Shown here piece by piece: positions 1 to 7,291 of a DNA stretch of 10,000 bases. The notes beneath the pieces were generated by a model, which did no database searches, had not been told where the DNA came from, and was given only the letters and a program-made list of their open reading frames with translations. A program made the position numbers and the translations under genes. Within the stretch, counting starts at the first letter, position 1. Each line of letters begins with the position of its first letter. This stretch comes from Theodoxus fluviatilis (lineage: Eukaryota > Mollusca > Gastropoda > Cycloneritida > Neritidae): positions 95,001 to 105,000 of the forward strand of contig JAWQFJ010016713.1 in the NCBI GenBank assembly GCA_034096865.1, given 5' to 3'.

Positions 1-60
1 TGACTGAACTGCATAGTGCTGACTGTACTGAATGGTGCTGACTGCACTGAATGGTGCTGA
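1..60. repeat. 19-bp minisatellite, about three units
   Basis: Units starting GCTGACTG recur at 18, 37 and 56, exactly 19 bp apart, with an older copy at 1-17. The units at 18 and 37 differ at one base (T or C at the ninth position). Each copy carries CTGAC, a good match to a metazoan branch-point consensus. The array ends just before the pyrimidine-rich tract of the candidate splice acceptor, so it probably lies in the 3' end of an intron. The left edge is cut by the window start. Confidence 0.8.
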
Positions 61-77
61 CTTCTGTGTTGTTGCAG
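57..77 (+). promoter_or_regulatory. candidate branch point and 3' splice site
   Basis: CTGAC at 57-61 (with another at 38-42) is followed by the T-rich tract TTCTGTGTTGTTG and then CAG at 75-77. The branch A at 41 would lie 36 nt from the acceptor, within the usual range, while the one at 60 would be rather close. This is a pattern match only. No transcript evidence is available in the window. Confidence 0.4.
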
Positions 78-139
78 GTCAGATTGCCTTTGTCCAGGAG
101 ATGTCCTTTTTTCCCAGAGGAATCGGCATGTCTCAGTAG
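78..139 (+). CDS. candidate 3'-terminal exon of an unidentified gene (partial)
   Basis: After the acceptor CAG at 75-77, the frame that uses 78-79 to finish a split codon reads QIAFVQEMSFFPRGIGMSQ and stops at TAG 137-139. This would be a final coding exon contributing 19 whole residues. I do not recognise the peptide and assign no function. The stretch has none of the repeats around it and its composition is balanced, unlike the AC-rich sequence that follows. The evidence is limited: the other two frames are also open across these 62 bases, one of them running on to about 240. An internal exon ending at AG|GTTGCT (138-145) is possible, but that donor is weak. No AATAAA follows in the next 600 bp. 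Only an AGTAAA at 348-353 could act as a weak polyadenylation signal. The exon could equally be a chance open stretch. Confidence 0.3.
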
Positions 140-180
140 GTTGCTCCTCCTTGTATTTCACACCAACTAAACATTGTAAT

Positions 181-236
181 ATATTACACATCAATGTGAC
201 ACAATGTGCTGAATTACACACCATCTGCACACTGTG
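181..236. repeat. two copies of a degenerate 28-bp repeat
   Basis: Bases 181-208 and 209-236 are both 28 bp long and share the pattern ATTACACA(C/T)C followed by an AATGTG or ACTGTG end. They match the larger 28-bp block at 437-754. They show that the 28-bp family starts upstream of the plain segment 237-436. Confidence 0.65.
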
Positions 237-436
237 CTGACACCCTGTGTGTCGGGGGTAAGAATTAACTCGCTGTGTCTCCCAATGTCATCCGTAAGAG
301 ATAGACACATGGGGAAATTGTGCGACTTGACTTGATCTTGCTCTACCAGTAAATGTGATTGTGCGTGTTCAGTGGCATGCCAAAGCCTTCAAAGGTTGAT
401 AGGCTGTAAAACTCCATTCATCGTCATCACCCTGTG
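237..436. other. non-repetitive segment between 28-bp repeat blocks
   Basis: This 200-bp stretch has no tandem periodicity, no convincing open frame and no RNA-gene structure that I can see. Its only possible element is the weak AGTAAA noted separately. It interrupts the 28-bp repeat family, and may be an insertion or a diverged piece of the same array. Confidence 0.5.
348..374 (+). promoter_or_regulatory. possible weak poly(A) signal with GT-rich downstream element
   Basis: AGTAAA at 348-353 is a known minor variant of AATAAA. It is followed directly by a GT-rich run (TGTGATTGTGCGTGTTC). It lies about 210 bp past the stop of the candidate terminal exon, a plausible 3' UTR length. The downstream element is closer than usual, so this is a weak suggestion. 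Confidence 0.15.
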
Positions 437-773
437 CTGTATTGCACATCAGCTACACAATCCTGTATTACACACCAATGACTCACCATGCTATATTGCC
501 CACCAGCTTCATAGTGTGCTGTATTACACAAAAGTGGCACATCGTGCTGTATTGCACTCCAACTACATAGTGTGCTGTATTACACACCAGCCACTCACTG
601 TACTGTATTGCACACCAACTATTACACACCACTTATATGCTGAACTGTTCTATACACCAACTATTCACCATGCTGAATATAACACTAACTTTACACTGTG
701 TTGTACTACTTACAATCATGTGTTGTGCTGTAAAAGAAATCATCTATAGTTCTGCATTACACACCAACGACAT
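437..773. repeat. degenerate 28-bp tandem repeat array
   Basis: Units beginning CTGTATT(A/G)CACACCA recur at 463, 491, 519, 547, 575 and 603, exactly 28 bp apart, with a 26-bp copy at 437. After about 630 the units drift in length (copies near 640, 673, 701 and 728) but keep the CTG start and ACACCAAC-like core. Open frames crossing 372-749 and 637-843 follow this repeat and show no coding character. The unit resembles the downstream 24-bp satellite: both contain CACTGT, a TACT/TATT step, CACAC and CTACA in the same order. It may be a relative of the satellite's ancestor. Confidence 0.75.
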
Positions 774-1057
774 GTTGAGATGTGTTATGCAACAGGTATG
801 GGCTATGCTGTCTTACGCACCAAGTATGCTCACTACATTGTAATACTGCAGAAACAATATACCCACACTGCACAAGTATTACAGTTCTAAAACTACACTG
901 TAGTAGTACCCTCATTGTACTCTGTATTACTATCACACTACTCAGTAGCACTACCCACACACCACACTGTACTACACTCACACACTACACCGTACTACTA
1001 CCCACACACTACACACTACACTGTACTACTACCCACACACTACACACTACACTGTAG
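774..1057 (+). repeat. left outer arm of long inverted repeat (transition into satellite)
   Basis: This 284-bp segment is the reverse complement of 9717-10000 with a single mismatch (T at 912 against A on the complementary strand at 9862). Paired positions sum to 10774 throughout, so there are no indels. The first part (774-900) is nearly unique sequence. The rest moves into satellite-like units with irregular lengths, including composite copies with an extra CACACTA near 1005-1050. The paired arm runs to the window end, so its full length is unknown. Confidence 0.95.
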
Positions 1058-2460
1058 TACTACCCACACACTACACACTACACTGTAGTACTCCCCACAC
1101 ACCACACTGTAGTACTCCCCACACGCTACACTGTAGTACTACCCATACACTACACTGTAGTACTACCCATGCACTACACTGTAGTACTACCCATGCACTA
1201 CACTGTAGTACTACCCACACACTACACTGTAGTACTACCCACACACTACACTGTAGTACTACCCACACACTACACTGTAGTACTGTCCACACACTACACT
1301 GTAGTACTAGCCACACACTACACTGTAGTACTACCCACACACTACACTGTAGTACCACCCACACACTACTCTGTAGTACCACCCACACACTATACTGTAC
1401 TACACCCACACACTACACTGTAGTACTACCCACACACTACACTGTACTACTACTCACACACTACTCTGTAGTACTATCCACACACACTACACTGTAGTAC
1501 TACCCACACACTACACTGTAGTACTACCCACACACTACACTGTAGTACTACCCACACACTACACTGTAGTACTACCCACACACTACACTGTAGTACTAGC
1601 CACACACTACACTGTACTACCACCCACACACTACACTGTAGTATAACCCCCACACTATACTGTACTACACCCACACACTACACTGTAGTACTACCCACAC
1701 ACTACACTGTACTACTACTCACACACTACACTGTAGTACTACCCACACACTACACTGTAGTACTACCCACACACTACACTGTAGTACTACCCACACACTA
1801 CACTGTAGTACTACCCACACACTACACTGTAGTACTACCCACACACTACACTGTAGTACTACCCACACAATACACTGTAGTACTACCCACACACTACACT
1901 GTAGTACTACCCACACACTACACTGTAGTACTACCCACACACTACACTGTAGTACTACCCACACACTACACTGTAGTACTACCCACACACTACACTGTAG
2001 TACTACCCACACACTACACTGTAGTACTACCCACACACCACACTGTAGTACTACCCATACAATACACTGTAATACTATCCACACACTACACTGTAGTACT
2101 ACTCACATACTACACTGTACTACTACTCACACACTACACTGTAGTACTACCCTCACACCACACTGTAGTACTACCCTCACACTACACTGTAATACTACCA
2201 GCACACTACACTGTAGTACTACCCGCACACTACACTGTAGTACTACCCACACACTACACTGCAGTACTACCCGCACACTACACTGCAGTACTGTCCACAC
2301 ACTACACTGTAGTACTACCCGCACACTACACTGTAGTACCACCCACACACTACACTGTAGTACTGTCCACACACTACACTGTAGTACCACCCGCACACTA
2401 CACTGTAGTACCACCCACACACTACACTGTAGTACTACCCGCACACTACACTGTAGTACT

Positions 2461-3215
2461 ACCCTCACACCACACTGTAGTACTACCCGCACACTACACT
2501 GTAGTACTACCCTCACACCACACTGTAGTACTACCCGCACACTACACTGTAGTACTACCCGCACACTACACTGTAGTACTAACCACACACCACACTGTAG
2601 TACTACTCTCACACCACACTGTAGTACTACCCGCACACTACACTGTAGTACTACCCGCACACTACACTGTAGTACTATCCGCACACTACACTGTAGTACT
2701 ACCCTCACACCACACTGTAGTACTACCCGCACACTACACTGTAGTACTACCCGCACACTACACTGTAGTACTACCCGCACCCTACACTGTAGTACTACCC
2801 TCACACCACACTGTAGTACTACCCGCACACTACACTGTAGTACTACCCGCACACTACACTGTAGTACTAACCACACACCACACTGTAGTACTACTCTCAC
2901 AACACACTGTAGTACTACCCGCACACTACACTGTAGTACTATCCGCACACTACACTGTAGTACTACTCACACACTACACTGTAGTACTCCCCACACACTA
3001 CACTGTAGTACTACCCACACACTACACTGTACTACCACCCACACACTACACTGTCCTACTACCTACACATTACACTATAGTACTACCCGCACACTACACT
3101 GTAGTACTAACCACACACCACACTGTAGTACTACTCTCACACCACACTGTAGTACTACCCGCACACTACACTGTAGTACTATCCGCACACTACACTGTAG
3201 TACTACTCACACACT
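2461..3215. repeat. higher-order repeats of 12 and 10 satellite units
   Basis: The ordered variant series ACTAACCACACACC, ACTACTCTCAC, CCCGCAC, ATCCGCAC appears from 2577, 2865 and 3105. The AACC markers at 2581, 2869 and 3109 are 288 and 240 bp apart (12 and 10 units). The first two copies are also preceded by the same CCCTCACACC then CCCGC, CCCGC series. This is what unequal crossover or block duplication would leave. The units within one block differ more from each other than from the matching units in other blocks. Confidence 0.75.
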
Positions 3216-3760
3216 ACACTGTAGTACTATCCGCACACTACACTGTAGTACTACTCACACACTACACTGTAGTACCACCCACACATTACACTGTAGTACT
3301 ACTCACACACTACACTGTAGTACTACCCGCACACTACACTGTAGTACTACCCGCACACTACACTGTAGTACTACCCACACACTACACTGTCCTACTACCT
3401 ACACACTACACTGTAGTACTACTCACACACTACACTGTAGTACTACCCGCACACTACACTGTAGTACTACCCGCACACTACACTGTAGTACTACCCGCAC
3501 ACTACACTGTAGTACTACCCGCACACTACACTGTAGTATTACCCACACACTACACTGTAGTACTACTCACACACTACACTGTAGTACTACTCACACACTA
3601 CACTGTAGTACTACCCGCACACTACACTGTAGTACTATCCGCACACTACACTGTAGTACTACTCACACACTACACTGTAGTACTCCCCACACACTACACT
3701 GTAGTACTACCCACACACTACACTGTCCTACTACCTACACATTACACTATAGTATTACCC
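2929..3760. repeat. duplicated block about 29 units apart
   Basis: The series CCCGCAC, ATCCGCAC, ACTCACAC, CTCCCCACAC, then the rare TGTCCTACTACCTACACATT and CACTATAGTA, occurs near 2929-3085 and again near 3613-3760. The ATCC markers at 2941 and 3637 are 696 bp (29 units) apart. The TGTCC markers at 3052 and 3724 are 672 bp (28 units) apart, because the first copy has one extra unit (ACTACCACCC). A single-unit indel after the duplication explains the difference. Confidence 0.65.
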
Positions 3761-4117
3761 ACACACTACACTGTAGTACTACTCACACACTACACTGTAG
3801 TACTACTCACACACTACACTGTACTACTACTCACACACTACACTGTAGTACTACTCACACACTACACTGTAGTACTACCCACACACTACACTGTAGTACT
3901 ACCCACACACTACACTGTAGTACTACTCACACACTACACTGTAGTACTACCCATGCACTACACTGTAGTACTACTCACACACTACACTGTAGTACTATTC
4001 ACACACTACACTGTACTACCACCCACACACTACTCTGTACTACTACCTACACACTACACTGTAGTACTACTCACACACTACACTGTAGTACTACTCACAC
4101 ACTACACTGTAGTACTA

Positions 4118-4303
4118 CCCGCACACTACTCTGTAGTACCACCCACACACTACACTGTAGTACTACCCACACACTACACTGTAGTACTGTCCACACACTA
4201 CACTGTAGTACTACCCACACACTACACTGTACTACTACCCACACACTATACTGTAGTACTACATACACACTACACTGTACTACTACCCACACACTACACT
4301 GTA
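4118..4303. repeat. segment duplicated at 5701-5886
   Basis: These 186 bp match 5701-5886 at all but one base. They carry the same ordered rare variants: CCCGCAC, CTACTCTG, TACCACCC, ACTGTCC, TGTACTACTACCC, CACTATACTG and ACTACATACAC. The copies are 1583 bp apart, one base short of 66 units, which the one-base deletion near 4443 accounts for. Confidence 0.85.
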
Positions 4304-4532
4304 CTACTACCTACACACTACACTGTAGTACTACCGACACACTACACTGTAGTACTACCCACACACTACACTGTACAACCACCCACACACTACACTGTAC
4401 TACTACCTACACACTACACTGTAGTACTACCGACACACTACACATAGTACTACCCACACACTACACTGTAGTACTACCCACACACTACACTGTAGTACTA
4501 CCCTCACACTACACTGTAGTACTGTCCACACA

Positions 4533-4740
4533 CTATGCTGTAGTACTACCCACACACTACACTGTAGAACTACCCACACACTACACTGTAGAACTATCCA
4601 CACACTACACTGTAGAACTACCCACACACTACACTGTAGAACTATCCACACACTACACTGTAGAACTACCCACACACTACACTGTAGAACTACCCACACA
4701 CTACACTGTAGAACTATCCACACACTATGCTGTAGTACTA
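4533..4740. repeat. GTAGAAC variant cassette in the satellite
   Basis: Seven successive units carry GTAGAACTA instead of GTAGTACTA, with GAAC at 4567, 4591, 4615, 4639, 4663, 4687 and 4711, all 24 bp apart. Within them CCC and TCC forms mostly alternate, suggesting a 48-bp dimer expansion. The cassette is framed by CTATGCTG at 4533 and 4725, 192 bp apart. The A for T change breaks the 10-bp palindrome found in ordinary units. Confidence 0.75.
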
Positions 4741-5700
4741 TCCACACACTACACTGTAGTACTACCCACATACTACACTGTACTACTACTCACACACTAC
4801 ATTGTAGTACTACCCACACACTACACTGCAGTACTACCCACACACTACACTGTAGTACTACCCACATACTACACTGTAGTACTACTCACACACTACACTG
4901 TACTACTACTCACACACTACATTGTAGTACTACCCACACACTACACTGTAGTACTACTCACACACTACACTGTAGTACTACCCACATACTACACTGTAGT
5001 ACTACCAACATACTACACTGTACTACTACTCACACACTACTCTGTAGTACTATCCACACACTGCACTGTAGTACTACCCACATACTACACTGTACTACTA
5101 CTCACACACTACTCAATAATACTACCCACACACTACACTGTAGTACTACCCATGCACTACACTGTAGTACTATCCACACAGTACACTGTAGTACTAAACA
5201 CATACTACACTGTACTACTACTCACACACTACATTGTAGTACTACCCACACACTACACTGCAGTACTACCCACACACTACTCTGTAGTACTAGCCACACA
5301 CTACACTGTACTACTACTCACACACTACATTGTACTACTACTCACACACTACACTGTAGTACTACTCACACACTACACTGTAGTACTACTCACACACTAC
5401 TCTGTAGTACTACTCACACACTACTCTGTAGAACTACTCACATACTACACTGTACTACTACTCACACACTACTCAGTAATACTACCCACACACTACACTG
5501 CAGTACTACCCACACACTACTCTGTAGTACTACTCACACACTACACTGTAGTACTACATACATACTACACTGTACTACTACCCACACACTACACTGTAGT
5601 ACAACCCACACACTACAATGTAGTACTACCCACACACTACACTGTAGTACTGTCCACACACTACACTGTAGTACTATCCACACACTACACTGTAGTACTA

Positions 5701-5886
5701 CCCGCACACTACTCTGTAGTACCACCCACACACTACACTGTAGTACTACCCACACACTACACTGTAGTACTGTCCACACACTACACTGTAGTACTACCCA
5801 CACACAACACTGTACTACTACCCACACACTATACTGTAGTACTACATACACACTACACTGTACTACTACCCACACACTACACTGTA
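5701..5886. repeat. second copy of the 4118-4303 segment
   Basis: This copy is identical to 4118-4303 except for one base in CACACACAACAC (near 5815-5817), where the first copy has CACACACTACAC. After 5886 the copies part: this one goes on with GTACAACCC, the first with CTACTACCTAC. Confidence 0.85.
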
Positions 5887-7111
5887 GTACAACCCACACA
5901 CTACACTGTAGTACTACCCATACACTACACTGTAGTACTACCCATACACTACACTGTAGTACTACCCACACACTACACTGTAGTACAACCCATACACTAC
6001 ACTGTAGTACTACCCACACACTACACTGTAGTACTACCCACACACTACACTATAGTACTACCCATACACTACACTGTACTACTACCCACACACTACACTG
6101 TAGTACAACCCACACACTACACTGTAGTACTACCCATACACTACACTGTAGTACTACTCACACACTACACTGTAGTACTAACCACACACTACACTGTAGT
6201 ACTACCCATACACTACACTGTAGTACTACCCACACACTACACTGTAGTACTACCCACACACTACACTGGAGTACTGTCCACACACTACACTGTAGTACTA
6301 CCCATGCACTACACTGTAGTACTATCCACACACTACACTGTAGTACTACCCACACACTACACTGTAGTACTACCCACACACTACACTGTAGTACTATCCA
6401 TTCACTACACTGTAGTACTACCCACACACTACACTGTAGTACTACCCACACACTACACTGTAGTACTACCCACACACTACACTGTAGTACTACCCACACA
6501 CTACACTGTAGTACTACCCACACACTACACTGTAGTACTACCCACACACTACACTGTAGTACTACCCATTCACTACACTGTAGTACTACCCACACACTAC
6601 ACTGTAGTACTACCCATTCACTACACTGTAGTACTATCCACACACTACACTCTACTACTACTCTCACACTACACTGTAGTACTACCCACATACTACACTG
6701 TAGTACTACCCACATACTACACTGTACTGCTACTCACACACTACACTGTAGTACTACCCACATACTACACTGTAGTACTACCCACATACTACACTGTAGT
6801 ACTACCCACATACTACATTGTACTACTACTCACACACTACTCTGTAGTACTACTCACACACTACACTGTAGTACTACCCACATACTACACTGTACTACTA
6901 CTCACACACTACTCTGAAGTACTGCCCACACACTACTCTGTAGTACTACTCACACACTACACTGTACTACTACTCACACACTACTCTGTAGTACTACCCA
7001 CCCACTACACTGTACTACTACTCACACACTACTCTGTACTACTACCTACATACTACACTGTAGTACTACCCACACACTACTCTGTAGTACTACTCACACA
7101 CTACACTGGTA

Positions 7112-7177
7112 ATCTCTCTCAACACGCCAGAGCGGGAGGAGGGGAAGTGAAAGGAAAACCGGACAGGTGGTAGAGAT
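7112..7177. other. probable PacBio SMRTbell adapter remnant (noisy)
   Basis: ATCTCTCTCAACA at 7112-7124 matches the first 13 bases of the SMRTbell hairpin adapter as I remember it. GGGAGGAGGGGAA at 7134-7146 resembles the adapter's GGAGGAGGAGGAA part, and AGAGAT at 7172-7177 matches its end. The adapter is 45 nt and this stretch is 66, so it would need many insertions, as in low-quality raw reads. It sits exactly where the satellite switches strand, which is where a read would turn round a hairpin adapter. This is recognised from memory, not from a database search. Confidence 0.7.
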
Positions 7178-7291
7178 TTACAACGAGAGAGAAGGGTGGG
7201 TAGCTAGTGTGCGGGGGGAACATAGATCGACAAGGGGATTTAGGACGTATGGAAACAATTAGCACAAGATGGTAAGTTTGGTGCGGACGTA
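7178..7291. other. unexplained spacer, possibly low-quality read sequence
   Basis: This 114-bp stretch is purine-rich and not periodic, with no open frame of note. Short fragments such as GGGTAGCTAGTGTGCGGG (7198-7215) look like corrupted satellite units in the G/T-rich orientation. It fits error-laden sequence after an adapter turn. It could also be true junction DNA of an inverted duplication. Confidence 0.45.

Larger units (their letters stand above)
1058..7108 (+). repeat. 24-bp satellite array, C/A-rich orientation, about 250 units
   Basis: A typical unit is 1758-1781. It contains the 10-bp palindrome GTAGTACTAC (shared with the preceding unit's end), CCC, and CACACACTACACTG. On this strand the unit has 9 C but only 2 G, giving strong strand asymmetry. 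Variants define sub-domains: near-uniform units at 1725-2050; CCCGCAC and CCCTCACACCAC types at about 2121-3680; TACTCAC types at 3540-4110; a GTAGAAC block at 4567-4714; CATACTAC and TACTCAC types at 4770-5560; CCATACAC types at 5920-6240; and a mixed block up to 7108. Almost all spacings are exact multiples of 24, with rare shifts near 1395, 1480, 1640 and 4440. The array supports long open frames on both strands because 24 is divisible by 3. These are not genes. Confidence 0.97.

Noticed and set aside
372..749. 125-codon open frame rich in Cys, His and Tyr
   Set aside because: It follows the degenerate 28-bp repeat, and its Cys/His pattern comes from TGTGCTGTATT-like DNA units with irregular spacing, not a zinc-finger arrangement.
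2127..2948. 273-codon open frame of RVVLQCSV octads on the - strand
   Set aside because: It has the same cause. The R for W change follows the CCCGCAC DNA variant and not any protein constraint.
1058..7108. CRISPR array
   Set aside because: The units are joined head to tail without unique spacers, and the flanks are eukaryote-like with no cas genes.
5152..7173. 673-codon open frame of THYTVVLP octads on the + strand
   Set aside because: The repeat length is a multiple of 3, so any stop-free frame stays open. Other frames and the other strand are open too (for example 5534-6043 and 6158-6715). The frame ends in the adapter-like spacer, and array variants show no preference for silent changes.
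7125..7200. Bacterial gene fragment or ribosome binding site in the spacer (GGAGGAGGGG)
   Set aside because: No start codon with a useful open frame follows, and the purine-rich run is better explained as the GGAGGAGGAGG part of the adapter.
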